64,000 nucleotides of DNA from RPQJ01 sp963746325 (GCA_963746325.1 CAVVBC010000005.1:434001-498000); one strand, 5' to 3'. Counted from the stretch's first letter, positions 28,094 through 42,617 are shown. The notes: generated by a model from the sequence alone, not told the origin. Numbers and translations are program-made.

Positions 28094-28782
28094 ACTGCGC
28101 GCACGACCGTTGCACGAAGTTCGCCGAGGCCGGTGATCGTCAGCTCCGGCGCGGGCGAAGGCCGCGACCAGGGCGTCGCCTGCCGGTTCAGCCACACCGG
28201 CACCACGCCGGCGGCGCGCGCGCCTTCGACGTCCGCCTCCGGGTCGTCGCCCACGTGAATCGCTTCGCTCGCGTCGAGCCCGGCACGTGCCAGCAGCTGC
28301 GCGAAGATGCGCGGGTCCGGCTTCATCATGCCGGCGTCGCGTGCCGCGAGCCCCGCCTCGAAATAATCGCCCAGTCCGCAGAGAGCCAGGTCGGCGTTGC
28401 CGTTGCTGATCGCGAACAGGCGGAACTCGCGCACCAGCGCGTCCAGCGTCGGTCGCACGTCGTCGTAGAGCGTGACCTGGTTGCGCGCGCGATAGAACAC
28501 GGCGAATGCTTCGTCGGCCATGGCGAGTGGGTAACCCGCTTCGCGCGCGTGGTGGCGCAGCGACTCGAGCCGCAACCAGGTGAAGTCGTGCCCCATGGCC
28601 GGGTGCTCGAGCGCCATGCGCGCCCGGACATCGCGCATCGAACGCAGGTCGTGCTGCGCGGTGACGCGCGGGTAGTACTGCAGCAGGAAGTCGTGCATGG
28701 CGTGCTCCGCCCGCAGGATCACCGGATAGACGTCCCAGAGGGTGTTGTCGAGATCGAAGATGATCGCCCGGATGCCGCTCAT
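28072..28782 (-). CDS. HAD-superfamily hydrolase
   Basis: Phosphatase-like HAD protein of 236 residues with all motifs: I IFDLDNTLWD (both Asp present), II LFAISNGN, III KPDPRIFAQLL, IV HVGDDPEADVEGARAAG. The cap is helical and inserted between motifs I and II, as in subfamily IA, like phosphoglycolate phosphatases or YjjG-type nucleotidases. Substrate unknown. I chose MSGIRAII at 28782; the longer frame has no coding character. Its C-terminus overlaps the convergent mobB end by 22 nt. Confidence 0.88.
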   Translation of the reverse strand: MSGIRAIIFDLDNTLWDVYPVILRAEHAMHDFLLQYYPRVTAQHDLRSMRDVRARMALEHPAMGHDFTWLRLESLRHHAREAGYPLAMADEAFAVFYRARNQVTLYDDVRPTLDALVREFRLFAISNGNADLALCGLGDYFEAGLAARDAGMMKPDPRIFAQLLARAGLDASEAIHVGDDPEADVEGARAAGVVPVWLNRQATPWSRPSPAPELTITGLGELRATVVRAVQASAST

Positions 28783-28831
28783 GGAGATTGCCGTATCATG
28801 CGCCGCGAAATCACGCGGGCAGCGAGTGTAC

Positions 28832-30103
28832 ATGAGGGCTTTCACGACACGATTCGCCGAGCGCATGGCGCGGCCCACGGGCGCGCTCGAGCTGATGGCG
28901 GACCTGGGCGCCGCCCTGGCACAGGCTGGGGAGCGCGAGATCCACATGCTCGGCGGCGGCAACCCTGCACGCATCCCGGCAGTCGAGGCCGTCTACCGGC
29001 GCCGGCTGGCTGAGATTGCCGCCGACACGGCGCAGTTCGGGCGCTTCATCGCAGGGTACTCGGCACCTGAAGGCGATCTCCCGTTCCGGATGGCGGTGGC
29101 GCAGTCGCTGCACGATCAGTACGGCTGGGAGCTGACGGCGGCGAACGTGGGCTTGACCAGCGGCAGCCAGGCCGCATTCTTCTTTCTGTTCAACCTGTTT
29201 GCCGGCGAACGTGCGGACGGCGGCGGGCGGTCGCGCCTGCTGCTGCCACTCGCGCCCGAGTACATCGGCTACGCGGACGTCGGCCTCACGCCAGGAATGC
29301 TGCTGGCGCAGCCGGCGCGCATCCGTGACCTCGACGACTGCTTTTTCAAGTACGGCGTCGACTTCGAGCACCTGCAGGTGCCGGACGACATCGGCGCGAT
29401 CTGCGTTTCACGACCCACCAACCCGTCGGGCAACGTGCTGACGCTCGCAGAGCTCGAGCGACTGGACGTGCTTGCGCGGTCGCGCGAGGTGCCGTTCATC
29501 ATCGACGCGGCCTATGGCATGCCTTTCCCCGGCATCCAGCACGACCAGTTCGCGGCACTGTGGAATTCGAACGTGGTGCTGTGCCTCAGTCTCTCCAAGC
29601 TGGGGCTGCCGGCCGCCCGCACCGGCATCGTCGTCGCCGACGAAGCGGTCATCGCGGCCCTTGCGGCCTTCAACGCCACCGCGGCGCTTGCACCACCCTC
29701 GACCGGGCCGGTCATCGTCGAGCCCTTGCTGCGCAACGGCGAACTGGCTGCACTTTGCAGCGAGCACGTGCGGCCGCATTACGCGGCGCAAAGCGCCGCT
29801 GCGGTGGCTGGACTGCAGCGGGCGTGCGCGGGCTTGCCGCTGCGCATCCATGCGCCCGAGGGCGCGTTCTTCCTGTGGCTGTGGTTCCCCGGCCTGCCCA
29901 TCGGCAGCGAGGAACTCTACCGGCGGCTGAAGCGACGCAACGTGCTGGTGCTGTCGGGCCACCACTTCTTTCCGGGTGCCGAAGGCGACGACCCGCACCG
30001 ACGTGAGTGCATCCGCCTGAGTTACGCACAGCCGCCCGCGAGCGTGCAGGCGGGCATCGCCATCCTCGCGGAGGAAGTGCGCCGGGCGTACGAGAACGGC
30101 TAG
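28832..30103 (+). CDS. avtA: Valine--pyruvate aminotransferase
   Basis: Class I/II aminotransferase of 423 residues, very like AvtA (alanine-valine transaminase). The start MRAFTTRFAERMARPTGALE is followed by GGNPARIPAVEA, NVGLTSGSQAAFFFLFNLFA (PLP phosphate-binding), CVSRPTNPSGNVLT, IDAAYGMPFP and the PLP-lysine segment LCLSLSKLGLPAARTGIVVA, then FPGAEGDDPHRRECIRLSYA with the substrate-carboxylate Arg. It supplies alanine/valine interconversion from pyruvate. The ATG at 28832 is 50 nt from the divergent HAD gene. It converges on uvrA across a nested inverted repeat. Confidence 0.92.
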   Translation: MRAFTTRFAERMARPTGALELMADLGAALAQAGEREIHMLGGGNPARIPAVEAVYRRRLAEIAADTAQFGRFIAGYSAPEGDLPFRMAVAQSLHDQYGWELTAANVGLTSGSQAAFFFLFNLFAGERADGGGRSRLLLPLAPEYIGYADVGLTPGMLLAQPARIRDLDDCFFKYGVDFEHLQVPDDIGAICVSRPTNPSGNVLTLAELERLDVLARSREVPFIIDAAYGMPFPGIQHDQFAALWNSNVVLCLSLSKLGLPAARTGIVVADEAVIAALAAFNATAALAPPSTGPVIVEPLLRNGELAALCSEHVRPHYAAQSAAAVAGLQRACAGLPLRIHAPEGAFFLWLWFPGLPIGSEELYRRLKRRNVLVLSGHHFFPGAEGDDPHRRECIRLSYAQPPASVQAGIAILAEEVRRAYENG

Positions 30104-30141
30104 ACGATGCGACAGCGCCGGCCGGCGTCTGCGCACCCGTT

Positions 30142-30291
30142 GGGTTTCGAGGCCAGGCCGTCGCGGGTAACAGCCGTCGACTGCTCAGCCCGTGGATTTC
30201 GGGCCGGGACGCCGTAAATCCGTCCCTGGAGGCTCCGCGCGCGACGTCGTGTCGCGCGACGGCCCGGCCCTGAAACCCACGGGCTGAGCAG
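30142..30291. repeat. Nested inverted repeat (MITE/REP-like) between avtA and uvrA
   Basis: Three pairings overlap. (a) 30181-30208 pairs with 30263-30291 (28 bp, one bulge, few mismatches). (b) 30142-30165 pairs with 30255-30278. (c) an inner 8-bp hairpin 30238-30245/30251-30258. The right arm is shared by (a) and (b), so the two are mutually exclusive folds. The loop contains CGTAAATCCGTCCC then GGAGGCTC, resembling, as I recall, a dispersed intergenic repeat of gammaproteobacteria. It may also terminate both convergent genes. Confidence 0.75.
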
Positions 30292-30312
30292 CGGCCGGCC
30301 GCCAGTGCCTCG

Positions 30313-35826
<5,514 letters not shown>

Positions 35827-35934
35827 GGGAAACGGGGGGCCCGGGGAAAGTACGGGCCTGTCAACGCTACCACGAACCGACCTGCACCTGCGGCACGGTC
35901 GGAGTCGTTCGACGCAGCGCGCGGTGGCGCGCGA

Positions 35935-36333
35935 TCAGGACCCGCGCAAGCGCGCGATGATGCCGCGTACGGTGTCGGCCAGTGTGTCGTAGCGCAGGTC
36001 GGTCATTTCGCCGGCGTCGAAAAATGTGAGCCCGCAGGGCGGGCAGCGGTCGAGCCGGATGTGTTCCTGCCCGGGCGCCTGCACACGATGCATCACCGCG
36101 CCACAGGTGGGACACGGCACGTCGACCTTGTCGTTCCACCGCCGGCCGTCGCGCGCCATGCCGGTATCGAGGTCGCGCGCATCGTGCCTGGGCCACAAAA
36201 ACCACTGTCGCTGCAGGTTTTCGAGGGAGTCGTCCTTGCAGGCAATGCCGTGGCAACTCTCGCAACGGTGGATCGTGGCGGCGAAACCGGCGGGCACCTC
36301 GTTCATCGCGGAACTGCACTTCGGACACTGCAT
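35935..36333 (-). CDS. Two-zinc-ribbon (TFIIB-type) protein
   Basis: Small protein of 132 residues with two zinc ribbons. The first is MQCPKCSSAMNEV then HRCESCHGIACKDD (CPKC...CESC), the second CPTCGAVMHRV then LDRCPPCGLTFFDAGE (CPTC...CPPC). The CPPCGLTFFDAGE end is the usual mark of the zf-TFIIB domain family. It has no membrane helix or catalytic site. Function unknown; proteins of this type are often small nucleic-acid or protein binders. It lies between uvrA and the fadH-like gene. Confidence 0.85.
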   Translation of the reverse strand: MQCPKCSSAMNEVPAGFAATIHRCESCHGIACKDDSLENLQRQWFLWPRHDARDLDTGMARDGRRWNDKVDVPCPTCGAVMHRVQAPGQEHIRLDRCPPCGLTFFDAGEMTDLRYDTLADTVRGIIARLRGS

Positions 36334-36399
36334 CGAATCGTCTCCCTGGTCCTGGTCCAGACAGTATCACGAGAGGGTGTCACCGCTTAAGCTGCGGCC

Positions 36400-38445
36400 A
36401 TGAACTCGCCTTACCCCCATCTGCTGGCTCCCCTCGACCTCGGCTTCCTCAAGTTGCGCAACCGCGTCCTGATGGGCTCGATGCACACCGGACTGGAGGA
36501 CGACCCGAAGAAATTCCCGCGCCTCGAAGCGTATTTCGCCGAGCGTGCGCGCGGTGGGGTCGGACTGATCGTCACCGGCGGCTTCGCGCCCAACATCGAG
36601 GGCTGGGCCGCGCCCTTCTCCGGCCGGCTCACGACGCGTACGGCGGCCGCGCGCCACCGGTCCATCACCGGCGCGGTGCATGCCGAAGGCGGCCACATCG
36701 CGTTGCAGATCCTGCACACGGGCCGCTACGGCTACCACCCGCTGGCCGTAGCGCCCTCGCGCCTCAAGTCGCCGATTTCCCCCTTCACGCCGCGGGCCCT
36801 GAGCGAACGGGGCATCGAGCGGCAGATACGCGCGTTCGTGCGTTGTGCCTCGCTCGCCCGCGAGGCCGGGTACGACGGCGTCGAAATCATGGGATCGGAA
36901 GGGTATTTCATCAACCAGTTCATCGCCGCGCATACCAACCGGCGCACGGATCGCTGGGGCGGCAGCTTCGAGAATCGCTGCCGGCTGCCGGTCGAGATCG
37001 TGAGCCGCACGCGCGCCGCCGTAGGGCCCGACTTCATCCTGGTCTATCGGCTGTCGATGCTCGACCTCGTGCCCGACGGCAGTGACTGGAGCGAGGTCGT
37101 GCAGCTCGCGCAGGCCGTCGAGCGCGCGGGCGCGACCATCATCAACACCGGTATCGGCTGGCACGAGGCGCGCGTGCCGACCATTGCGACTTCCGTGCCG
37201 CGCGCAGCGTTCGCGTGGGTGACGCACAAGCTGAAAGGCCAGGTGGGCATTCCGCTGTGCGCGACCAACCGCATCAACACGCCCGAGGTCGGTGAGCGCA
37301 TCCTCGCGGAGGGCGCTGCCGACATGGTGTCGATGGCGCGACCGTTGCTGGCCGACGCCGAGTTCGTGAACAAGGCCGCCGCGGGACGCGCCGACGAAAT
37401 CAACACCTGCATCGCCTGCAACCAGGCCTGCCTCGACCACGTGTTCCAGCGCAAGATCGCCTCGTGCCTGGTCAACCCGCGGGCCGGCCACGAGACCGAA
37501 CTGCGCTACGAGCGCACGGCCAGCCCCAGGAAATTCGCTGTCGTGGGCGCAGGGCCAGCCGGACTGGCCTGCGCCACGGTCCTCGCGGAACGCGGACACG
37601 CGGTCGACCTGTTCGAATCCGCAGCGGAAATCGGCGGCCAGTTCAACCTGGCGCGACGCGTCCCGGGCAAGGAAGAGTTTGCCGAGACGCTGCGTTACTT
37701 CACGCGCCGGCTGCAGGTGACCGGAGTCAACCTGCACCTGGGAGTCCGCGCCGATCTCGCGTGCTTGCGTGACGGCGGTTACGCCGAGGTGATCCTGGCC
37801 ACCGGCGTCACGCCGCGCGATCCCGACATACCGGGCGCCCTCGAGCACCGGGCCTCAGGCATGGTGCTGCCCTATGCGGATGTCCTGCTCGGGCGTCATG
37901 CGTGCGGGCCCCGCGTCGCGATCGTCGGTGCCGGCGGCATCGGCTTCGACGTGGCCGAGTTCCTGGTCTCGGAGCGGCATTCGACGGCACTCGACCTGGC
38001 CGCGTGGCAGCGGGAATGGGGCGTGACCGACCCCGGACTTGCGCGCAGCGGGCTCGCAGCGCCGCAGGTGGCGCCACCGGAGCGGCACGTGCGCCTGCTG
38101 CAACGCAAGTCGACGCCACTCGGCAAGGGCCTTGGCAAGACGACGGGATGGATCCATCGCGCCGCGCTGCGGATGAAGCGCGTCGAGATGCTGGGCGGCG
38201 TCAACTACGAGCGCATCGATGAACGCGGGCTGCACATCAGCTTCGGCGAGCAGCGCTCGCAACCGATGCTGCTCGAAGTCGACAACGTCGTGCTCTGCGC
38301 CGGACAGGTGCCGCTGTGCGAGCTGTACGACCCGCTGGAGATGTCGGGCGTGACGGTGCACAAGATCGGCGGCGCGGACGTCGCGAGCGAGCTCGATGCG
38401 AAGCGTGCGATCGACCAGGGTGCGCGGCTCGCCGCGCGCCTCTGA
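36400..38445 (+). CDS. fadH: FadH-like NADH:flavin oxidoreductase / 2,4-dienoyl-CoA reductase
   Basis: Iron-sulfur flavoenzyme of 681 residues. The N-terminal OYE TIM barrel includes LRNRVLMGSMHTGLEDDPKK, HAEGGHIALQILHTGRYGYH and VEIMGSEGYFINQF. The 4Fe-4S site follows: CIACNQACLDH then CLVNPRAG. The C-terminal FAD/NAD(P) domains are FAVVGAGPAGLACA, then VAIVGAGGIGFDVAEFL. This is the layout of bacterial 2,4-dienoyl-CoA reductase, needed to degrade unsaturated fatty acids. The ATG at 36400 is the natural start. Other activities in the same family (trimethylamine dehydrogenase) are less likely. Confidence 0.92.
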   Translation: MNSPYPHLLAPLDLGFLKLRNRVLMGSMHTGLEDDPKKFPRLEAYFAERARGGVGLIVTGGFAPNIEGWAAPFSGRLTTRTAAARHRSITGAVHAEGGHIALQILHTGRYGYHPLAVAPSRLKSPISPFTPRALSERGIERQIRAFVRCASLAREAGYDGVEIMGSEGYFINQFIAAHTNRRTDRWGGSFENRCRLPVEIVSRTRAAVGPDFILVYRLSMLDLVPDGSDWSEVVQLAQAVERAGATIINTGIGWHEARVPTIATSVPRAAFAWVTHKLKGQVGIPLCATNRINTPEVGERILAEGAADMVSMARPLLADAEFVNKAAAGRADEINTCIACNQACLDHVFQRKIASCLVNPRAGHETELRYERTASPRKFAVVGAGPAGLACATVLAERGHAVDLFESAAEIGGQFNLARRVPGKEEFAETLRYFTRRLQVTGVNLHLGVRADLACLRDGGYAEVILATGVTPRDPDIPGALEHRASGMVLPYADVLLGRHACGPRVAIVGAGGIGFDVAEFLVSERHSTALDLAAWQREWGVTDPGLARSGLAAPQVAPPERHVRLLQRKSTPLGKGLGKTTGWIHRAALRMKRVEMLGGVNYERIDERGLHISFGEQRSQPMLLEVDNVVLCAGQVPLCELYDPLEMSGVTVHKIGGADVASELDAKRAIDQGARLAARL

Positions 38446-38461
38446 GCGGTCGCGCTACGCC

Positions 38462-39232
38462 TCAATGCAGCGGGAACGTCGCGCCCGATGCAGCCGCCGC
38501 GTGCTCCTCGGCCCGCTTGGCGGCGAAGACCGCCTTGAGCAGCAGCGCATGGTTGTGCTCGTCCTGGCCGGCGGTCAGGAAGCGATCCGCATGCGTCAGC
38601 ACCTGCTCCAGGTAGGCGCGGCGCTCGTCCAGGTAGAGCAGCGTCCTCGCGATGGAGTTCGGGTCGTGACCCTGGATATACAGGGCGTCCGCCGCGCTCA
38701 ACGCCGCGGCGTACTGGTCGGCCGTGGGCTTGCGACGATAGGTGCGCGCAGACGGCGCCTCGTCCTGCGGCAATCCCTGGCCCTGCGGTCGATCCGGCGG
38801 CGGCGATCCGCGCCGCGGCGGCCCGTGCAGCAGCGCGCGCATGATGTCGCTGGTGGTGACGATGCCGAGCACGCGCTCGTCGTCATCGACGATCGTGATC
38901 GCATGATGGCCGGAAGCCACGATCAGGTCGACCAGTTCATTCACGTTGGTCGACGGCGAGCGACTCACCACCGGCTGCTGCATGATCTGCTCGATGCGGA
39001 ACTTGCCGTCGAGGAACGCGGCGCGGTCCACGGCTCCGCGCGGCGCGAAAAACTCGACCTTGATCAGGTCGGCCGAACTCAGCATGCCGACCAGCCGGCC
39101 GTCGCGCACGACGGGCAGGTGGTGAATCGGGTATTGCCGGAAGCAATCGAATGCTTCGCTGACCGGGCGGTCGTTTTCGATCACGACCACGGCTTCGGTC
39201 ATGATCCGCGAGACGGGTTCTTCTGGTCGCAT
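38462..39232 (-). CDS. Tandem CBS-domain protein
   Basis: Protein of 256 residues with two CBS domains, MTEAVVVIENDRPVSEAFDC then HHLPVVRDGRLVGMLSSADL, and MQQPVVSRSPSTNVNELVDL then HHAITIVDDDERVLGIVTTS. A low-complexity linker (Pro, Gly, Arg) leads to a C-terminal helical segment beginning ADQYAAALSAADALYIQGHD. CBS pairs usually bind adenosyl nucleotides and regulate a partner, but no partner is fused here. It converges on fadH with a 16-nt gap. Confidence 0.9.
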   Translation of the reverse strand: MRPEEPVSRIMTEAVVVIENDRPVSEAFDCFRQYPIHHLPVVRDGRLVGMLSSADLIKVEFFAPRGAVDRAAFLDGKFRIEQIMQQPVVSRSPSTNVNELVDLIVASGHHAITIVDDDERVLGIVTTSDIMRALLHGPPRRGSPPPDRPQGQGLPQDEAPSARTYRRKPTADQYAAALSAADALYIQGHDPNSIARTLLYLDERRAYLEQVLTHADRFLTAGQDEHNHALLLKAVFAAKRAEEHAAAASGATFPLH

Positions 39233-39303
39233 GGCAGCGCTGATCCTTGTCGCAAAGGATAGCGCGGAACGGCGCGGTGTCGGCGCGAGCGGCGCTGCGA
39301 ACG

Positions 39304-40164
39304 CTACCTAGCGCGCTCGGTAGTTGCGCCTACTCGCGGCGCGAAGCCTTCGCGGTCGAGCAGCAGTTCGACCTTGTCACGGAAACTCCGGCTCAGCTTC
39401 ACTTCCTGCCCCGACTGCAGCTTGAGGAAGCATTCGCCGTTCAGGTGCGGGCGCAGCGATCTCACGCGCGCCAGGTTGACGATCGTCGAGCGGTGCACGC
39501 GCTGGAACACGAGCGGGTCGAGCATCTCCTCGAGTTCCTTCATCGTGGCGCGGAGCACGTGCGTCTGGCCGTCGGCATGCAGGCACATGTAGTCGCCCGC
39601 GGCGTCGATCCAGTCGATCGTGGTCACGTCGAGACGGAGGGTCTCGCGGCCGGAGCGGATCGGCAGCATGCGCGCATAGCGGGGCGCGGCGGTGGCCGGG
39701 CTCGCGGCAACCGCAGCCGGATCGGCACCAAGCTCGCCATTGCCCTTCACCTCGGCCAGCAGGGCCATCAGTTGCTCGCGCTGCGCCAGCGCCTGCTGCT
39801 GCTGCCACTGCGCGCGAACACGGTCGAGCGCCGCCGCGAGACGGGTTTCGTCGACGGGCTTCAACAGGTAGTCGAGGGCGTGCGCCTCGAAGGCGTTGAT
39901 GGCGTAACGATCGAAGGCCGTCACGAAGACGACCATCGGCATGCTTTCCTGCGGCACCTGCGCGACGAGGTCGAGCCCGGACATGCCAGGCATCTGGATG
40001 TCGAGGAAGATCAGGTCGGGCGCCTCCTCGGCGATGGCGGCGAGCGCCTCACGCCCGTTGGCGCACTGGCGGACGATGCTGATGTCGGTGTGTTCGCGGA
40101 GACGCAGCTCGAGGCCGCGCCGGGCCAGCGGTTCGTCGTCGACGATGAGAGTGCGGATGGTCAT
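39304..40164 (-). CDS. LytTR-type response regulator
   Basis: Response regulator of 286 residues. The receiver domain has IVDDEPLARRGLELRL, DLIFLDIQMPGMSGLDL (phospho-accepting Asp), and VVFVTAFDRYAINAFEAHAL then LLKPVDETRL (conserved Lys). A coiled linker (QWQQQQALAQREQLMALLAE) leads to the LytTR DNA-binding domain, VTTIDWIDAAGDYMCLHADG then FQRVHRSTIVNLARV. It overlaps the kinase gene by ATGA. LytTR regulators often control envelope or extracellular-matrix genes; no target is evident here. Confidence 0.94.
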   Translation of the reverse strand: MTIRTLIVDDEPLARRGLELRLREHTDISIVRQCANGREALAAIAEEAPDLIFLDIQMPGMSGLDLVAQVPQESMPMVVFVTAFDRYAINAFEAHALDYLLKPVDETRLAAALDRVRAQWQQQQALAQREQLMALLAEVKGNGELGADPAAVAASPATAAPRYARMLPIRSGRETLRLDVTTIDWIDAAGDYMCLHADGQTHVLRATMKELEEMLDPLVFQRVHRSTIVNLARVRSLRPHLNGECFLKLQSGQEVKLSRSFRDKVELLLDREGFAPRVGATTERAR

Positions 40165-41234
40165 GTCGGTTGCGTCGCCCGTTCGAATGGCAGCGAGATC
40201 TCGAGCCGCAGGCCCGGCCGCGAGAAGCGCACCGCGAGTTTCTGCCGGTCGCCGTACAGCACGGCCAGCCGCTCGCGCGTGTTGCGAAATCCTACGCCGC
40301 GACCGGCGCCCAGTTCGACCCCCACCGGCAGCCCCGGGCCATCGTCCTGCACCACGAGGTGCAGTTGTCCTGCATCCTCGCGCGCCTCGATCCTGAGGCG
40401 TCCGCCCTCCTCGCGCGGCGCGACCGCGTATTTGAGCGAGTTCTCGACCAGCGGCTGCAGCACCATCGACGGCACCAGCGCCTGGGTGGCGGCCTCGTCG
40501 ATGTCGAACTCGAGGCGGAGGCGATCGCCGAACCGCAGCTGCTCGATGCCCAGGTAGAGGTTCAGCGCATCGAGCTCCTGCCGCAGGGTGACCTTCTTCA
40601 TCGGGTCCTGGTCGAGCGTGTAGCGCAGGAAATCCGACAGGCGCCCGACGGCCTGGTTCGCGATCTTGCCCTGGTTGTCCAGGATCAGCGTCGAAATAGC
40701 GTTCAGCGTGTTGAACAGGAAATGCGGATTGAGCTGGTACCGCAGCATCTTGACCTGCGCTTCCTGGGCGAGCGCGGCCGCGCGCAGCATCGACTCGCGC
40801 TGCTCCTGCAGGGCTTCGTAGTACTTGATCCCGAAATACAGGCCCGACCAGCAGAGGACGAGGTAGGTCGAGGTGAGCGCGCCCATGAAGATGCCGAACC
40901 ACGGCTCGCCGGCCATGGCGGCGGGCTCGACCCAGCGCATGTACGACGAGTTGATGATGACGCGCCACCCGAGCGCCACGCACCAGGACGCGAACAGCAC
41001 GACCGGCACGACCAGCGTGAGCCGCTGGCCGAGCAGCCGCCGATAGAGGTAGCGCAGGGGCGCGGACAGCAGGAAGCCGCCCGCGGCGGCCGCCAGCACC
41101 ACCTTGATGTACGACGCGGGCTTCTCATACAGCAGCGAACCCAGGTACTGCGTGATGAGGTAGGCGCTCCAGCCGAGCGTATGGAGCGCCCAGAAGAGCA
41201 GGTTGCGGTTGCGGCGGAGGTCGTCGAGAGTCAC
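40161..41234 (-). CDS. LytS/YehU-type membrane sensor histidine kinase
   Basis: Sensor kinase of 357 residues. Four N-terminal membrane helices are seen (for example LLFWALHTLGWSAYLITQYL, LTLVVPVVLFASWCVALGWR and FGIFMGALTSTYLVLCWSGL). The His_kinase domain has the phospho-accepting QLNPHFLFNTLNAISTLILD and an HATPase_c domain with LQPLVENSLKYA and DDGPGLPVG. The sensor part has no periplasmic domain, so a membrane or lipid signal is plausible. It is translationally coupled to its regulator through an ATGA overlap. Confidence 0.93.
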   Translation of the reverse strand: MTLDDLRRNRNLLFWALHTLGWSAYLITQYLGSLLYEKPASYIKVVLAAAAGGFLLSAPLRYLYRRLLGQRLTLVVPVVLFASWCVALGWRVIINSSYMRWVEPAAMAGEPWFGIFMGALTSTYLVLCWSGLYFGIKYYEALQEQRESMLRAAALAQEAQVKMLRYQLNPHFLFNTLNAISTLILDNQGKIANQAVGRLSDFLRYTLDQDPMKKVTLRQELDALNLYLGIEQLRFGDRLRLEFDIDEAATQALVPSMVLQPLVENSLKYAVAPREEGGRLRIEAREDAGQLHLVVQDDGPGLPVGVELGAGRGVGFRNTRERLAVLYGDRQKLAVRFSRPGLRLEISLPFERATQPT

Positions 41235-41306
41235 CGCGGGAGCTTAGCGGGGCGGCCGTCCGCGCGGTAACGGTTCGTCGCAGTGCGCGCACCGCTCGTC
41301 CCAGGC

Positions 41307-41717
41307 TCACTCGGCGAGGGCGTGCACGTAGGCCTGGCAGCCGGCTTCGAACCGCGGACCGGCCCCGGCGCAGTGGCTGGCATCGGCGAGTTCGTTCTCC
41401 CGGGCCCAGTGGAACCCGGCCTGTTCGGCAGTGACCGCCTCCTGGACGAAGGCGCGGCACCCTTCGGTAAAGGCTGGGTCGTTGCGGGCGAGGCAGGCGC
41501 GCGGGTCGGTGATGCCCTGGCGGTCGGCCCAATCGAAGCCCGCCTTGTGCGAACCGCACCGGACGTCGCGGCAGGGATGACCGAGGAATGAACGGGCAGC
41601 CGGTGCGGCGGCGGCACGGTCAGCCGCAATCGCGCAGAGGAAAACCAGGCAGCCCAGCGTGAATCGTGGCAAGCGCGGGTTGCGCACTGCCCGCGTGCGA
41701 AGCGGAATGGCCGTCAT
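41307..41717 (-). CDS. Secreted Cys-rich protein with two short repeats
   Basis: Protein of 136 residues. A signal peptide (FTLGCLVFLCAIAADRAAAA) precedes two copies of a 40-residue motif: AGFDWADRQGITDPRACLAR then FTEGCRAFV, and AGFHWARENELADASHCAGA then FEAGCQAYV. Seven cysteines in the mature part (HPCRDVRCGS, ACL, GCR, HC, GCQ) suggest disulfides in the periplasm. I do not recognise a family. The start at 41717 is the first Met that gives a sensible signal peptide. Confidence 0.7.
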   Translation of the reverse strand: MTAIPLRTRAVRNPRLPRFTLGCLVFLCAIAADRAAAAPAARSFLGHPCRDVRCGSHKAGFDWADRQGITDPRACLARNDPAFTEGCRAFVQEAVTAEQAGFHWARENELADASHCAGAGPRFEAGCQAYVHALAE

Positions 41718-41831
41718 GCGAATCTCCGGCAGGCCCACCCAGGGCCTGGCACGCACCACGCTAGTGGATGCGCGGAGCCTGCTGCCTGCGACTTTGACGG
41801 CAGTAGTCGCAGATTCGGCGCGTGGCGGCGC

Positions 41832-41969
41832 TCAGCGGTGCTTGCGCTTCGAATCCTGCGCCGAATGCACCAGGTGCTCGACGCCATCGAGCGCCACGAC
41901 GACGATGAGCAGGACTGCGAGCAGGTCGACGCCAAGCAGCCGGAAAGTCTCCATCCAGGTCATTTCCAT
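41832..41969 (-). CDS. Small membrane protein with strong ribosome site
   Basis: Protein of 45 residues, MEMTWMETFRLLGVDLLAVL then IVVVALDGVEHLVHSAQDSK and a basic end RKHR. One hydrophobic helix (LLAVLLIVVVAL) with an acidic, aromatic N-terminus. The start is preceded by GGAGGAGAAC 5 nt before ATG, the best Shine-Dalgarno in the region. There is no known family. It lies on the minus strand between the secreted Cys-rich protein and other small genes; the DNA to its right (41970-42221) holds nothing I can support. Confidence 0.7.
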   Translation of the reverse strand: MEMTWMETFRLLGVDLLAVLLIVVVALDGVEHLVHSAQDSKRKHR

Positions 41970-42221
41970 GATCGTTCTCCTCCGTCGCTGCCTGACGTGC
42001 CGCCTGGCGGTCACCGGACCGTGCAGTTCACAGGTTTCGTCTCCTGCAACGGCGCGTTTCGCATCGACTTGAGCAGATACTAGTCCAATTTTGCTGCGTC
42101 GCAGCAGAACTGGTTCTCAGTTTGGAGGTAACCCTTTGGAACTGCTACGAAAATGGAGCAATCGGCGGCGCCAGCCATGAGCCCAACCGCGGGATCCGTC
42201 CCCGGGCAGGGGGCAGCGCTC

Positions 42222-42617
42222 TCAGGGGAACTGGATTTTCCCGCGTGGCGGCCCGCCCTGGCCGAGCGCAGCTGCCGCCCCGGCATCGGGGATCACGATC
42301 GACGACGCCTGCTGGCGGCGCATCTCCTGCAGTTCCTGCATCGTTTCCTCGAAGGCCACCTTGGCGCCGTCGGCGAAGCCCGCACAGGCGTCGGCGAGGT
42401 TCGCCGCGGGAATCTCGAACGACAGCGGCAGCACGCCCGCCGGGGTCATGATCTGCGCCTGGCCGAGATAGACAGCGGGACGCGCCGGATCGGTCGAGCC
42501 GTCGGACTTCACCGGCGTCATCACGCGGATCGTGCCGACCTTGCGATCGGTGAACGTGTCCTCGCGGTACAGGTCGCTGACGTCCATGCGGGGATCGGGT
42601 GCGTTCGGGCCGGCCAT
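42222..42617 (-). CDS. Conserved-looking cytoplasmic protein of unknown function
   Basis: Protein of 131 residues from the ATG at 42617. It begins MAGPNAPDPRMDVSDLYRED, has a beta-rich core (VGTIRVMTPVKSDGS, AVYLGQAQIMTPAGVLPLSF), then a helical tail (FEETMQELQEMRRQQASSIV) and a Gly/Pro end. The FTDRKVGTIRVM and VYLGQAQIMTPAG patches look well conserved. No signal or membrane span; no function known. The small membrane gene at 42671 lies 53 nt upstream on the same strand and may share its transcript. Confidence 0.7.
   Translation of the reverse strand: MAGPNAPDPRMDVSDLYREDTFTDRKVGTIRVMTPVKSDGSTDPARPAVYLGQAQIMTPAGVLPLSFEIPAANLADACAGFADGAKVAFEETMQELQEMRRQQASSIVIPDAGAAAALGQGGPPRGKIQFP

Noticed and set aside
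39304..40983. Single 559-codon protein spanning the regulator and part of the kinase
   Set aside because: The response regulator starts at 40164 with ATGA overlap; the upstream part is out-of-frame kinase sequence.
41970..42221. Frames in the gap between small genes
   Set aside because: Short, without ribosome sites or GC3 bias; nothing supportable.
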